Source: Spirochaetaceae bacterium UBA5556
GTDB lineage: Bacteria > Spirochaetota > Spirochaetia > Treponematales > Rectinemataceae
Assembly: GCA_002425765.1 (NCBI GenBank)
Contig: DIMW01000007.1
Location: 1-47,041 of the forward strand
DNA: 47,041 nucleotides
Reading direction: 5' to 3'
The first letter of the stretch is position 1; every line of letters begins with the position of its first letter. The notes below the pieces were generated by a model. The model saw only the letters and a program-made list of their open reading frames with translations, had not been told where the DNA came from and did not search any database. Positions 16,210 through 26,800 of the stretch are shown one piece after another. A program made the position numbers and the translations under genes.

Positions 16210-17133
16210 ATGATACGCTCGTCGCCTTCTCTCATAATTGCATATTGCGATTACTCATACAGAGGGTCGCCCAATACCGATGTGCTTTTGCTTGCAGCGA
16301 GTGTACGACGGTATGGCGGGGCCTGTAAATCGGTGCCGATTTGGGTCATGTATCAGGACGCCGGGAAGATACCTGCACGGGTTTTCGATAGAGCGGCCGA
16401 ACTAAAAGTTGATCTCATTCCGTATAGAGCTATCCAGGACCTGGCCGATTTTCCCTTTGCGCAGAAGGCGTTCGCCGCTGCCGAGGCGGAGCGCCTCGCT
16501 GAGGGAACGGCGTCGGAACTCCTCTGGTTCGACCGCGATTCCCTCGTGCTCAACGATATTTCGCCCTTACTCCTGTCCCCAGGAAAGAAGGTTTCGTTCA
16601 GGCCCGTGAATGTCCAGAATATTGGCGAGGAGGCCGGCGCCGGGCCGGCAGGCGACCGCAACGGCTTTTGGCGGCGCGCATGCGAACTCGCGGGCACCGA
16701 TTGCGGAGTCCTTGGAACTACGACGAGCTACATAGACCGGAAAGTTCTGCGCTTCTATATCGCGGCTGGCCTTGTCGGCACAAGGCCGGAGCAGGGAGTG
16801 TTCCGGGAATGGGAGAAACTGCTGCGAATTTTCTCCGGGGACGGATTCATGCGGGCATATTGTAGTGAGCATGGTGTGTACAGGATATTTCTGCATCAAG
16901 CCGCGCTCAGCATCGCCGTCGCGGGCAAGGTCGGGTCGGGGGAGCGCCAGGAACTTTCCGATCTAGCCATGTATCCCCTGAATTTCTGGGAGGACGATCC
17001 GAACGCCTGCAGACCTGCCGTGCTCGATGATCTGATTACTCTCCGCTACGATACGGTGCTCGACGACGACGGCTGGCTTCGGTTTCCGATGAGCGTTGAA
17101 CTGCGGGGCTGGCTGCGGGACAATATCCGGTAG
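16210..17133 (+). CDS. glycosyltransferase-like protein of unknown substrate
   Basis: About 307 residues. The beginning (SLIIAYCDYSYRGSPNTDVL) and a later acidic motif LLWFDRDSLVLNDI at about residues 108-121 resemble a GT-A nucleotide-sugar transferase: a strand ending in D-x-D that would hold the metal-bound UDP-sugar. The family is not identified, and an unrelated nucleotide-binding fold is possible. There is no membrane segment. Two nearby ATGs are possible; the one at 16210 has gggaaatggt upstream. The frame is open back to 16057, overlapping the divergent dioxygenase gene. Confidence 0.45.
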   Translation: MIRSSPSLIIAYCDYSYRGSPNTDVLLLAASVRRYGGACKSVPIWVMYQDAGKIPARVFDRAAELKVDLIPYRAIQDLADFPFAQKAFAAAEAERLAEGTASELLWFDRDSLVLNDISPLLLSPGKKVSFRPVNVQNIGEEAGAGPAGDRNGFWRRACELAGTDCGVLGTTTSYIDRKVLRFYIAAGLVGTRPEQGVFREWEKLLRIFSGDGFMRAYCSEHGVYRIFLHQAALSIAVAGKVGSGERQELSDLAMYPLNFWEDDPNACRPAVLDDLITLRYDTVLDDDGWLRFPMSVELRGWLRDNIR

Positions 17134-17147
17134 CTCGGGCGGGCTTT

Positions 17148-17390
17148 TTACTGTTTTGTCTTGTCCTCGAGCAGCCTGTCCATGAATTCGATCTTGTTTT
17201 CCAGTTGACGGATTTCGTCCTCTTTGCTAGCGGCGGAACTCTCCAGAAGGCGGATTCTGTTTTCGAGGTCTTCCATTTTTTTCGAGAGCTCGCCCGAGGC
17301 GCCCTTGGTGCGCTTGCCCAGATAGTCGAAACCCGCCGATATGGCAGTTATCGCGATAACACCGAGAATAACCGCTATTGCGATGCTCAT
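17148..17390 (-). CDS. small membrane protein with coiled coil
   Basis: 80 residues. An N-terminal hydrophobic helix (residues 1-20) is followed by a basic turn and a heptad-rich coiled coil (about 35-75) beginning LSKKMEDLENRIRLLE. The layout is like phage shock PspB (short membrane helix plus cytoplasmic coiled coil). No pspA or pspC lies nearby, so only the architecture is claimed. It is upstream of, and convergent with, the glycosyltransferase-like gene and lies 25 bases from the SDR gene on the same strand. Confidence 0.55.
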   Translation of the reverse strand: MSIAIAVILGVIAITAISAGFDYLGKRTKGASGELSKKMEDLENRIRLLESSAASKEDEIRQLENKIEFMDRLLEDKTKQ

Positions 17391-17415
17391 ACGATCTCCC
17401 CCTCGCCTTCATGTC

Positions 17416-18267
17416 TCAGGAAACAGTACCTTTTATTGGCTGATTCTTCAATAACGAACTGCTGTATTCCCACAGCGCGGCGCGCAGTTTCGGGCTGTTG
17501 TACGGCCTGGGGATTTTCTTCCGCCGCGTCTTATGGAAACAGGCGCCGCTTATCTGCCTCGCCTCTTCCGAATTCGCCAGATGGATGATCTGCCTCGCCC
17601 CTTCGGCGGCGTCGATAAAGAACGGGGTCAGAATGATTTTGATGATAAGGTCGAACCAGCGGTGCGTGTACATTATCGAAGTCCTCACAATGCCCGGATG
17701 CACCGCGTTCACCGAAATGCCCCTGTCCCGCAGGCGCTCCGCGAGCTCCAGCGTAAACAGAAGTACCATATATTTGGAGACCGCGTAGGCTCTGAACCAG
17801 CGGTAGCCGTTCATCCTGTTAAAACGGAACCATCCGATCTTGTAGATGTTGGAGATGAGGTTGATGATCCTGTCGTCTGTGCCCTTTTCGAAGAAGGGAA
17901 GAAGCTGCATGGTGAGCAGGAAGGTCCCGACGTAGTTCGTGCCGATATTGGGCTCGAAATTGTCGACGGTGCGCTTGCGGTCCATAGTACAGACGCCGGC
18001 GTTGTTGATCAGGATGTTCAACTTCCCGTATCTGTTTTTGAAATCCTCCACGAAATTCCGTATGGAGTCGCGGGAGGAAAGGTCGAGCTTCATGACGGCG
18101 ACATCCGGATTATTCGTGAGCGACGTGATCTCTTCGCAGGCGACGCGGGCGCTTTCGAAGTTCCTGCAGGCCATTACTACGGTCATGCCCGCCTTTGCGA
18201 GACACAGAGCCGTCTCTCTGCCGATGCCGCGGTTCGCGCCCGTGACGATCGCGATCTTGTCCTTCAT
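17416..18267 (-). CDS. short-chain dehydrogenase/reductase
   Basis: 283 residues, classical SDR. The cofactor motif TGANRGIG is at residues 9-16, NNAG at 88-91, a catalytic Ser near 139, and Tyr161-x-x-x-Lys165 (YAVSK). The sequence after residue 190 (HPGIVRTSI) is that of retinol-dehydrogenase/WWOX-like SDRs. It probably reduces a hydrophobic aldehyde or ketone with NADP(H). The start has ggtggag upstream. It lies 27 bases after the DUF4180 gene and may share its transcript. Confidence 0.85.
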   Translation of the reverse strand: MKDKIAIVTGANRGIGRETALCLAKAGMTVVMACRNFESARVACEEITSLTNNPDVAVMKLDLSSRDSIRNFVEDFKNRYGKLNILINNAGVCTMDRKRTVDNFEPNIGTNYVGTFLLTMQLLPFFEKGTDDRIINLISNIYKIGWFRFNRMNGYRWFRAYAVSKYMVLLFTLELAERLRDRGISVNAVHPGIVRTSIMYTHRWFDLIIKIILTPFFIDAAEGARQIIHLANSEEARQISGACFHKTRRKKIPRPYNSPKLRAALWEYSSSLLKNQPIKGTVS

Positions 18268-18294
18268 GGTACAGCTCCACCGATGCCGCCGGGC

Positions 18295-18642
18295 TCACCT
18301 GAGCTTCGCGACACCTTCATCGATGGTGCCGACAAAGACGACTTGGCCGGTTTTGTTGCTTTCATAGATAAAGTCCCTGAGGCTTTTGCTCTTTACATCC
18401 TGAAAGTCCCCGATGATGATGAGTCTCCGGCAATAATTCGATATCTTCTGAAGCATCTCGCCCGCGAGCCCGCTGGCAAGGCTGAAAAATTCCGGGTCGA
18501 GGCTCTCCTTGGGGACGGCGATGGTCTTCGACTGAGTGTTCGCGAGCAGGTCGAGAAGGGCCGACGCGGAATCGAGACGTTCATCGAACTCGACATATCG
18601 GGTGATCCTTCCCTTGGGCGTGTCTATCGTTTCGGCTTTCAT
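18295..18642 (-). CDS. DUF4180 protein
   Basis: 115 residues. It carries the DUF4180 pattern: a Phe/Leu-rich segment (FFSLASGLAGEMLQKISNY) then LIIIGDFQDVKSKSLRDFIYE and a short ending VFVGTIDEGVAKL. Function is unknown. The ATG after ggagaagcgc is chosen; an earlier start at 18666 has no ribosome site. It is placed between mtnP and the SDR on the same strand. Confidence 0.75.
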   Translation of the reverse strand: MKAETIDTPKGRITRYVEFDERLDSASALLDLLANTQSKTIAVPKESLDPEFFSLASGLAGEMLQKISNYCRRLIIIGDFQDVKSKSLRDFIYESNKTGQVVFVGTIDEGVAKLR

Positions 18643-18711
18643 GCGCTTCTCCAGTATAAAGAACACCGAAAAGGGCGTTTTCCCATTCTTAATCAGGAAA
18701 ATGCGCTGACT

Positions 18712-19572
18712 TCAGAGTTCGGGAAGTATCGTTTTGATCTTCGCCCAGGTCTCCGGATTCCGTTTTGCCGGGGCCGTCATGACCGCGTATCGCATCGCGC
18801 TCCGGCAGAAGCAGTCCTCGCCCCCGTCCAGCGCCGGGACAATCTCTTTTATCAAAGCCTTAGCGTGGGCCGAATTGGCGTTGAGATTTCCCACGACCAT
18901 GTCGACGGTCACGTCGGCGTGATCCGTTTTCCAGCAGTCGTAGTCGGTCGCCATGCAGACCATGGCGTAGCAGATCTCGGCCTCGCGCGCGAGTTTCGCT
19001 TCGGGAAGCACGCTCATGTTGATGATTCCCGCCCCCCATGAGCGGTAGAGCCGGCTCTCCGCCCTCGTGGAAAAGGCCGGGCCTTCCATGCAGACGAGCG
19101 TCTCGTCCATGTGGAGACGTAGGCCGCGCGCGGCGATGAAGGGCTCTATCAGCTTGCGGAGCCGGCCGCAGAAGGGGTCCGCGAAACTTGCGTGGGCGAC
19201 GACGCCATCCCCAAAGAAGCTCGATCCCGGTCTGTCCTTCGTCCTGTCGATGATCTGCGACGGAATGATAAAGTCACGCGGATGTATTTCTTCCTTGAGG
19301 CTTCCGACGGCCGAGAAGGCGACGATCTCATGGACGCCGAGCATTTTGAGGGCGGCGATATTCGCCCTCGAATTCACCTCGGTCGGGAGGATGAAGTGGC
19401 CTCTCCCATGGCGGGGCAGAAATGCCGCCCTTACGCCGCCTATGCTCGCGATAGTGATCGAGTCGGAAGGTAAGCCCCAGGGTGTGTCCATTTTAATTTC
19501 TTCGAGGACTTCGACCCCCTCGATTTCGTACAGTCCCGATCCGCCTATAATGCCGACAGTGGCCTTGTCCAT
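18712..19572 (-). CDS. mtnP: S-methyl-5'-thioadenosine phosphorylase
   Basis: 286 residues of the trimeric purine-nucleoside-phosphorylase family. It cleaves methylthioadenosine with phosphate to adenine and methylthioribose 1-phosphate in methionine salvage. Motifs: GIIGGSGLYEI at the start, FLPRHGRGH (phosphate site), CMEGPAFSTRAE, and NMSVLPEAKLARE followed by ATDYDCW. The last is the MTAP-type rather than the guanosine-type signature. The start with gaggtgacatc upstream is chosen. Other methionine-salvage genes are not in the window. Confidence 0.92.
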   Translation of the reverse strand: MDKATVGIIGGSGLYEIEGVEVLEEIKMDTPWGLPSDSITIASIGGVRAAFLPRHGRGHFILPTEVNSRANIAALKMLGVHEIVAFSAVGSLKEEIHPRDFIIPSQIIDRTKDRPGSSFFGDGVVAHASFADPFCGRLRKLIEPFIAARGLRLHMDETLVCMEGPAFSTRAESRLYRSWGAGIINMSVLPEAKLAREAEICYAMVCMATDYDCWKTDHADVTVDMVVGNLNANSAHAKALIKEIVPALDGGEDCFCRSAMRYAVMTAPAKRNPETWAKIKTILPEL

Positions 19573-19692
19573 GATGTCACCTCTGTACAAAACATCTCAA
19601 TACCTACGAAACGGCAATGCATACGAGATTATACATCGGTTTTTTGAGTTTACAAAGGATGTGGGTTCCGAGACAGGGCACCCTTACGGATG

Positions 19693-21054
19693 TCAGACCG
19701 CGGCAACTTCCCGTGTTTTGAGTTCTCTGAAAAAATGGAAGATAAATGGGAGGCAGCACAGGAACGTGCAGACATCCGAAAGCGGCTGCGTGATCTGGAC
19801 ACCCGTCAATCCAAAAAGGCGAGGCAGAACGAGGATAAGAGGCAGAAAGAATATCCCTTGCCGTGTGGCCGCGAGAAAGGTGGCAGTCCAGGCCTTTCCG
19901 ATAGACTGGAAAGTCATGTTGCACATGACGGCAAGCGGAATCAGAGGCATGGCCAGGCATTGGGCACGCAGGGCCCTTGCCCCTATGGCGACAACGTCGG
20001 GGTCTGTCGCTATAAACAACTTCATGAGAGAGGGAGCGGTCGCGAATCCGCCGATCCCGCAGACTATCATGATGGCCATACAGGTCTTCAAGGTAAAAAA
20101 GAAGGCATCCTTTACTCGTCCGAACCTTTTAGCGCCGTAATTATATCCCAACACCGGCTGGTAGCCCTGGCCTATGCCCAAAGTGAATGAAAAGATGAAC
20201 ATGAATATTTTGCCTACGATGGACATGGCAGCCACCGCCGCGTCGCCGTAGACGGCGGCGTTCACGTTGAGCACGACCGTGGAAATGCTGGCGAGCCCTT
20301 GGCGGCAAAACGATGGCAGGCCATTTTTCAGTATCTGTAGATATGTGCCCGGCGTTCTGGAGAGCTTTCGTAGGCCCAGCTTACAGACAGTCCTACCCCT
20401 GAGAAAACAGGAAAGAAGAATGAGCATGCTAGTCAACTGACTCAGCGCCGTGGCGATGGCGGCGCCCGCGATTCCCATTTTGAACACGAAGATGAACAGA
20501 GGGTCGAGCACGCAGTTGAGAATTCCCCCCGTTGCTATGCCGATCATCGCGAGCCTGGCCTGGCCTTCCGCCCGGAGGATATTGTTGAGCACGAAGGAGG
20601 CGGACATGACCGGCGCCGCAAACAAAATGTACCGCGCGTAGTCTCGGGCATAGGGAAGAATCGTGCTCGTCGCGCCGAGTCCTTGCATGAGCGGATCGAG
20701 GGAGAAAAGACCTATGACCGTGAGCAGGGCCCCAAAGAGAATCGACATGTAGAACCCGCTCGCCGCGACCCTGCTTGCCTCGTCCGTCCGATGTGCTCCC
20801 AGAAATCTCGAGATCAAGCTCCCCGACCCCATGCCCACCGTAAATCCTACTGCCTGAATGATCGCCATGAGTGAGAATACCACGCCCACCGCGCCGGACG
20901 CGCTCGTCCCAAGTTTGGAGACGAAGTACGTATCCGCCATGTTGTAGATCGAGGTAATCAGCATGCTTATGATGGTCGGGACCGCCAGAGAGAGGATCAA
21001 CCTGCCAATTGGAGCCTGTACCATTCTGGTGTAGCGGGGATCTTTCTGTTCCAT
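19693..21054 (-). CDS. MATE-family multidrug efflux transporter
   Basis: About 453 residues with twelve hydrophobic helices in two bundles of six. The first helix starts PIGRLILSLAVPTIISMLIT, followed by YNMADTYFVSKLG, the typical MATE opening. The second bundle holds GIGQGYQPVLGYNYGAK, the classical second-half motif. It is closest in style to MepA-like exporters, which use Na+ or H+ gradients. The start is uncertain: the frame begins with TTG at 21114, but the ATG at 21054 gives normal length. Neither has a strong Shine-Dalgarno. The gene stands between mtnP and the TolC-like genes. Confidence 0.9.
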   Translation of the reverse strand: MEQKDPRYTRMVQAPIGRLILSLAVPTIISMLITSIYNMADTYFVSKLGTSASGAVGVVFSLMAIIQAVGFTVGMGSGSLISRFLGAHRTDEASRVAASGFYMSILFGALLTVIGLFSLDPLMQGLGATSTILPYARDYARYILFAAPVMSASFVLNNILRAEGQARLAMIGIATGGILNCVLDPLFIFVFKMGIAGAAIATALSQLTSMLILLSCFLRGRTVCKLGLRKLSRTPGTYLQILKNGLPSFCRQGLASISTVVLNVNAAVYGDAAVAAMSIVGKIFMFIFSFTLGIGQGYQPVLGYNYGAKRFGRVKDAFFFTLKTCMAIMIVCGIGGFATAPSLMKLFIATDPDVVAIGARALRAQCLAMPLIPLAVMCNMTFQSIGKAWTATFLAATRQGIFFLPLILVLPRLFGLTGVQITQPLSDVCTFLCCLPFIFHFFRELKTREVAAV

Positions 21055-21178
21055 CGGAGAAGCATGATGGCGAGATGGTAGCGCAGTGTCAAGCGTAGAG
21101 TTATCAGAAGTCAAAACCCACCGCCATTCGCGCGCACGCGATCATAATGTATAGGGTGAACGCTGGTTTTTCCTCTCA

Positions 21179-22474
21179 TTATTTGGCCTCGTCGTAATAC
21201 TGCGCGAGCTTCAATTTCTGTAAAAGAATATCGAAGTCGATCTTCTGCGCCTCTATTTTCAGGAGTGCAAGGTCAATCTTCGCCATGACATAGTCTTCCT
21301 CTGAGATGAAGCCGCCGTTATAAAGTTTTTCTTCTCTCTCCATCTCTTCCTCAGAATCGGCCAGATCGATTTCCTTGATTTTTTTATCCAGTTCTAGAGA
21401 CTTAAGCTCATCATCGATTTGCCGAAGGCCATCTTTCAGTTCTTTTTTTGCCTCTTCAAGCTTGATGCTGTAAATCTTGGGGTACTCTTCGCGTTTGAGC
21501 GCGCTCAGGGCATTTTCATTTTTATTTACCACATCGTAGGAAAGTTTAAACGACAGCGCCCAGTCAATCTTGTTTGTATCTACATTATAATAGACAGAGG
21601 CCGCGATAGTCGGATTCGGCAGATAGGGCAAAATAGCGAAGCTTTTCCGTTTCTCGGCCGCGGCAAGCGACAGTTCTAGCGAATGGATGGTCATGGAGCT
21701 CTGCGGCTCCTCTCCCTGAATCGAGGCTGTCCATCCTGATTGCAGGCGCGTGATATCTTCGTATAAAGCGTCAGCGTTGTTCTTGACATCGTCCTTGATG
21801 TCGGCCAGAGCGCTCGTGGCGGTAAGTATAGACTTCTGAGCCTCAAGAATGCTCTTGTCCAGTTCTCTCTGGGTAGTGGTATCGACGGTCGCCTTTCGCA
21901 CTTTTTCGAGAATCTCTAGGTTTTCTTTGCTCGACTCGAGCAAGCGCCGATAGTAGATCGTGTCGAGCACGTCCGTCGCAAGCTCTATGCGTATGTCGTT
22001 TTTGATTGCTTGCAGAGAAGCCTGGGCCGAAATCAGCGCCGCCTCGGCATCCATCTGATTTGCCGCGGTCTCCGGGAAAAGCGTACGGCTCACACTCAGC
22101 GCCGGATTCCCCATGCTGACCTCACCGGTCGAGGCGATATTCACGGGCGCCTTGAAGGAGAGATCGGCCCCTCCGAGGAGTTTTTCGAAGGTGATGGAGG
22201 GAATCAGCGTACCGGACGTCGCACCGTCGCTGCCGACGACGAGGCCGGACTCATAGGTATCGTCGCTGCTCGATGTGCCGGTGCTGATGGACACGGTGGG
22301 AATGTAAGGTTTTGTATAGTCGGCATAGTCGGCCTCGGCGGATTTCAGGGTGAGCACCGATTCAAGATAGGTCGACGAATTATTGAGGCGGGCCGTGTAT
22401 ATTTCATCCCAGCCTTCGGCGAACGCCTCCGATGCCGCGAGAAGGAGGGCGAGCATAAAAATATGTCGGCGCAT
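21179..22474 (-). CDS. TolC-like outer-membrane efflux protein (second copy)
   Basis: 431 residues. A signal peptide (cleavage near FAEG) is followed by long helix-rich stretches typical of the TolC/OEP fold. The heptad-like ends include LDTIYYRRLLESSKENLEIL and the C-terminal YNGGFISEEDYVMAKIDLAL. Between them is a strand-rich segment (TVSISTGTSSSDDTYES) fit for a barrel. It is shorter than E. coli TolC. It would form the outer-membrane channel of the efflux pump. It begins 2 bases after the preceding OMF gene and is last in the operon. Confidence 0.7.
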   Translation of the reverse strand: MRRHIFMLALLLAASEAFAEGWDEIYTARLNNSSTYLESVLTLKSAEADYADYTKPYIPTVSISTGTSSSDDTYESGLVVGSDGATSGTLIPSITFEKLLGGADLSFKAPVNIASTGEVSMGNPALSVSRTLFPETAANQMDAEAALISAQASLQAIKNDIRIELATDVLDTIYYRRLLESSKENLEILEKVRKATVDTTTQRELDKSILEAQKSILTATSALADIKDDVKNNADALYEDITRLQSGWTASIQGEEPQSSMTIHSLELSLAAAEKRKSFAILPYLPNPTIAASVYYNVDTNKIDWALSFKLSYDVVNKNENALSALKREEYPKIYSIKLEEAKKELKDGLRQIDDELKSLELDKKIKEIDLADSEEEMEREEKLYNGGFISEEDYVMAKIDLALLKIEAQKIDFDILLQKLKLAQYYDEAK

Positions 22475-22476
22475 AA

Positions 22477-23490
22477 TTAGAGCCCTAGAGGGGTTTCTCC
22501 CATCGCGCTCAGATAGGAGGCGACCGCCTCGATATAGTTCTTCTGGGCGGTCAGCAGGTTTTGCTGCGCGGTGAGAACGTCGATCGCAGTCTCATTTTTG
22601 CTGCTGAGGGAGATGGTACCATTGTCGAACTGACGCTGTGCCTCTTGATAGAGGGTCTCTTTGAGGGCGTACTCATCTTTGCGTATCTGGAGAAGCGCCG
22701 CGTCATTCTTGATGGTTGAAAGCGTGCTTTCGTAGGACCTTTTGGCGTTGTTCTCTGCATTTGTCACGGCGACTTCCGCCCTAACGTTCTCTGCCTCCTG
22801 AATGCGCCTGTCGTAGATTGAAGTGTTTGTCGCGAGCGCGGCAGTCGTAAGGTTCTGAATCTTTTTTGTCAGGGTCGCTTCTTCGAGTGTTATGTCCTTG
22901 GCGACCCAGTCTTCGAGCGTCGTGTTCGGTTCGAAGGCAGGAATCTCGGGGATGAGGTTCCAGTTCCATTCCAGGCCTGTGACGGAACGCATATAGTCCT
23001 TCGCATCCTGCAGCGTATACTCGGACAACTGCTTGTCTCTTACGGCCGTATCGTACGCAATACCGATTTCTTTGAAGTCATCCTCGGAGATCAGGCCATT
23101 TTGATACCGGACATCGGCATATTTTTTGTCTTCCTTCGCGTTTTCAAGGCTAAGGGCGACCGACTGGTCGTCGAGGTCAGCGATCGCCGTGTCGAACACT
23201 GCGTCGATCACTTTGTCATAAAAGCTTAGGACCAGACTCTGATAATCCGCCAGGGATGAGACATAGGTGTACTGTGCGTTGACCCTGTCCAGCTCGACCT
23301 TGGCCTCGATCTCGCCCTTTGTCTTTTTGAGATTGGCAATTTCGAGGTCAAGTTTGTATACCGCGTAATCTTGATTCGATTTGGTCGCCGCGGTGAACAG
23401 TTCTTCAAGCGTTCCAGCGGATACAGGCATAGTGGAACAAACAAAGCAAAGCGCGCACAGCGCCAGGGAAAGGCCGCCTCTGGACTTCAT
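22477..23490 (-). CDS. TolC-like outer-membrane efflux protein (first copy, short)
   Basis: 337 residues. A signal peptide ends near VSAG, then helix-rich OEP-type sequence follows: NQDYAVYKLDLEIANLKK at the start, YQNGLISEDDFKEIGIAYDT in the middle, and AQQNLLTAQKNYIEAVASYL near the end. At this length it lacks much of a full OEP double repeat, so it may form a shortened channel or a hetero-oligomer with its neighbour. The start has aaggag six bases upstream. It lies 14 bases after the PII-like gene. Confidence 0.65.
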   Translation of the reverse strand: MKSRGGLSLALCALCFVCSTMPVSAGTLEELFTAATKSNQDYAVYKLDLEIANLKKTKGEIEAKVELDRVNAQYTYVSSLADYQSLVLSFYDKVIDAVFDTAIADLDDQSVALSLENAKEDKKYADVRYQNGLISEDDFKEIGIAYDTAVRDKQLSEYTLQDAKDYMRSVTGLEWNWNLIPEIPAFEPNTTLEDWVAKDITLEEATLTKKIQNLTTAALATNTSIYDRRIQEAENVRAEVAVTNAENNAKRSYESTLSTIKNDAALLQIRKDEYALKETLYQEAQRQFDNGTISLSSKNETAIDVLTAQQNLLTAQKNYIEAVASYLSAMGETPLGL

Positions 23491-23504
23491 AATTGACTCC
23501 TTTT

Positions 23505-23816
23505 TCACTCAATATCCTCTCGCTCTGTCGCGAAAGGGGTTACTTCATACTGAAAAACCTTGATCCCTTCCTTTGGGAAGATTATTTTGACCTGTCTAAC
23601 GGCTTCGGCGATCAGGGATGCCTCCCGACTATTCCCGTAGAGCACATAGAGGACGTTCAGCTCAGGCCAGATCGCCGTCCCCTGATGGACACCGTTTCTA
23701 CCCCTCCCCCTCACATTTTCGATGAGCGAGTAGCATACACCCGGAATCCTTTTCTCAATTTCCTCAATGATGTCTTCCTCGACCGAACGGTTTGCGTAGA
23801 TTTCAGTGTGTATCAT
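23505..23816 (-). CDS. PII-like small regulatory protein inside the efflux operon
   Basis: 103 residues. The order of strand and helix segments is that of the PII/CutA ferredoxin-like fold: a first strand (MIHTEIYANRS), helix (EEDIIEEIEKRI), strand plus loop (ENVRGRGRNGVHQGTAIWPE), strand (NVLYVLYGN), helix and strand (VKIIFPKEGI). The VRGRGR-x-G segment sits where PII proteins carry the T-loop. PII-like proteins are known to accompany RND metal/drug efflux genes. The gene overlaps the pump gene by 14 bases, so translation is coupled. Family assignment is from layout only; an unrelated ferredoxin-like protein is possible. Confidence 0.5.
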   Translation of the reverse strand: MIHTEIYANRSVEEDIIEEIEKRIPGVCYSLIENVRGRGRNGVHQGTAIWPELNVLYVLYGNSREASLIAEAVRQVKIIFPKEGIKVFQYEVTPFATEREDIE

Positions 23817-26800
23817 CGTTGCTCTTCCTTTCTCCCTCGGATTCCATCATGTTCGCCTCTCTCAGCAGATTTTGCGTCTCCCTCTCTTTTTTGGCGTTCT
23901 TCCGTTCGTGCCGACTGTTGAATAGGCTGTAGAGGACGGGCGTGAGGAAGAGGGTCATGATTGAGCTGACCAGCAGGCCGCCGAACATGGTCTTCGCGAT
24001 TGGCGCTATGCTTTCGGTTCCGGACCCCGGGAACAGAGCGAGTGGCATGAGACCTAAAAGCGTTGTCAGGGTTGTCATGAGAATGGGTCTCAGCCTGTGG
24101 CGTCCTGCCTCGCTGCAGGCCTCGAAGAGGCCATAGCCGCGCGCCCTGAGGGTATTCGTATAGTCGACGAGCACGATGCCGTTGTTCACCACAACGCCGG
24201 CGAGGGCCACGATGCCGATCATGGAAAAGAGCGAGAATGAATCGTTCGTGAGCTTGTATATCCAGACCACCCCTATGAACATAAGAGGAATCGAAAGGAA
24301 AATGATGAAGGGGTCGACGAAAGATTCGAACTGGCTCGCCATGACCCCGTAGACGAGGAATATGGCGACCGCGATGATGAGGATAAAGACGGGAAGGTAG
24401 GTACCGACATCCATATTCTCGCCGCCGAGCGAGACAGTGACTCCATCGCGCGGAACGTATTTTTCATCCAGCACTTGCTGTACCTTCTGGGCCATTTCCG
24501 TGGAAGTCACCTTGGACGATGCGGGGAGGTCTCCCTCGACATGGATGATCCTCTCCTTGTTTTCGCGCTTTATCTGCTGGGGAGCTGTGCTGTTTGAGAT
24601 TGTGACGAAGCTGGAGATGGGGATTCTGTCTCCTGCGGAGGTGATGAGGAAAAGGGATTTTATGTCGGAGAGCGTACGCCTGTCCTCCTCTCGGAGCCTC
24701 ACCACGACATCGATCATGTCGCCTGCCGAATTGTAGGTCGTGGCGGTAGTGCCATAGACGGCGCTGCGTATCTCCTTTGCCACCTCGGAAACCGAGAAGC
24801 CATAGGCGGCCGCCTTCTGGCGGTCGATTTTGATGAGAAGCTCGGGCGACCCCTCTTCGAGCGATATGCTGAGATTCTCTACTTCTGGCAGCTCTGCGGC
24901 GAGAATGCGCTTGATCTCCTCTGCCGCGGCGAGCGAGGCGGTCTGGTCCTTGGAGCGCACTTCCACGTCCACCGCTGAGCTAGAGGAAAACTGGCGCCCT
25001 GCGGTGTAGGAGAAGCTCGCTCCGGGAATGGATTCGAGGTATGGCGTGAGCTTCGTCTTGATGGTCGTCGGCGTGTCGGTCTGGTTTTCCGGGGAGGGGA
25101 GCATGATCTGGAGAGAGCCTTCGTTGGTATAGTTCCCGCTGAAGGGCCCGCCGCTTCCGCCGACTGTCAGTATGAGAGTCTCGTACCCCTTCACGCCTTC
25201 CCGGACATTGGCCTGCAAGTTCTCGAGCACTTCCTGGGTATGCTCTGTCGTCGTGCCCAGGGGCAGGGTCAGATTCACTGTCAGGCTGTCGTCGGTGTTC
25301 GAGCGTGGGAAGAGGTTCAGTCCGAACGAGCTCAGATAGAGAAGAGACACGGCCAGGATGACAGCCACTAGCGCGACGATGAGCAGCCTGTTTCTAAGAC
25401 AGAATTCGAGGGCTTTCTTGTAGGCCCTTTCCTGGGCGGAGAAGAAGCGCTCTAGCGTGGAATCGATCTTTTTCAAAAAGGGGTTCTTGAGAGGACGCTG
25501 CACGCGCGTCTCGAGATGCATGACTGGGCCGCTGAGCACGGGTACGATGGTGACCGCGACGACGAGAGATGCGGCAAGCGAAAAGCAGATGGTGAACACG
25601 AGATCATTGAAAAGCTGTCCCATCATCCCTAGTTTGTTTCGGAAAAGGATGATGGGTATGAACACGCAGAGTGTCGTCAGCGTAGAGGCGGTAATAGCCG
25701 TGATCATCTCTTGACTGCCGAGGATCGCGGCGATTTTGGGCTTTGTCCCCCTCTCACGGTAACGGTAGATGTTGTCCAGAATGACGATGGAAGCGTCGAC
25801 CACCATTCCAAATCCCATAATGAGGCCTGTAAGGCTTATCGTATTGAGCGTGAGGCCCGAGAAGTACATGCACAGGAGCGTGATGAGCATAGAGATCGGT
25901 ATGGAGACCGCGATGATGAAGGTAGCCTTGAGATTCCTCAAGTACAGAAACAGTATCAGAACCGCCAACAGGATGCCCTGCCATGCGGAGCTATATACTT
26001 CCTTCAATGTGGAGTCGACGAGAGTAGTGTCGTCGGACAGCACTTCCACCGTCACTCCCGCTGGCAGGGATTTGTTGATGTTCTTGATCGCGGCGTGAAC
26101 CTGGCGGGATATCTGCACGGCATTGCTGCCACTTTCCTTCACTATCTGAATGTTGATTCCCCGCTGGCCGTCGATGTACACAAGTCTGTCAGGGTCTTTC
26201 TCGCCTTCTTTGACATCTGCGAGGTCTTCGAGGCGGATCACGCGGTTATTCCCCGAATCGTCCGAAGCCACGGTCTTGACTACCAGGTTTTTCACCTCAT
26301 CGATGGAGGAGAGATTTTCGTGTGTCCGTATCTGGTATTCCGTGTTGCCCCTGACTATGTTCCCGCCCGACAGCAGGACATTCTGTGAACCGAGAGCCGT
26401 GGCCACGTCGGTGACGGTCATACCATAGGCGGCGAGCCTGTCTTGCGAAAGTTCCACCGAGATGATCTCGTCGCTTCCGCCCATCACGCTCGCCGAGGCG
26501 ACGCCTTTGATCCGCTCGAGCTGGGGCTGGATAGTGTCCTCTCCTATCTGCTGGAGCTCTTTGAGCGGACGGTCACCCTTGATGACGAGGGAAATGATCG
26601 GCATCGACGACATATTGAAGCGCCTCACGTTGGGCGTTTCGGCGTCATCCGGCAGACTGTCCAGCACGCTGTTGATGTCGGATTCGATTTCGGATTGCGC
26701 CTTGTCTAGATCGACATCATAACCGAACTCAAGGTTGATGGTGCTGGAACCCTGCTGCGAAGTGGAGGACATCTTCTCCAGCCCCTCGACCGAGGAAAGC

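Noticed and set aside
17533..19041. Long plus-strand frame (502 codons) opposite the SDR, DUF4180 and mtnP genes
   Set aside because: It spans three well-recognised minus-strand genes and has no motif.
19067..20190. Plus-strand frames opposite mtnP and the MATE gene
   Set aside because: They are shadows of two recognised minus-strand genes.
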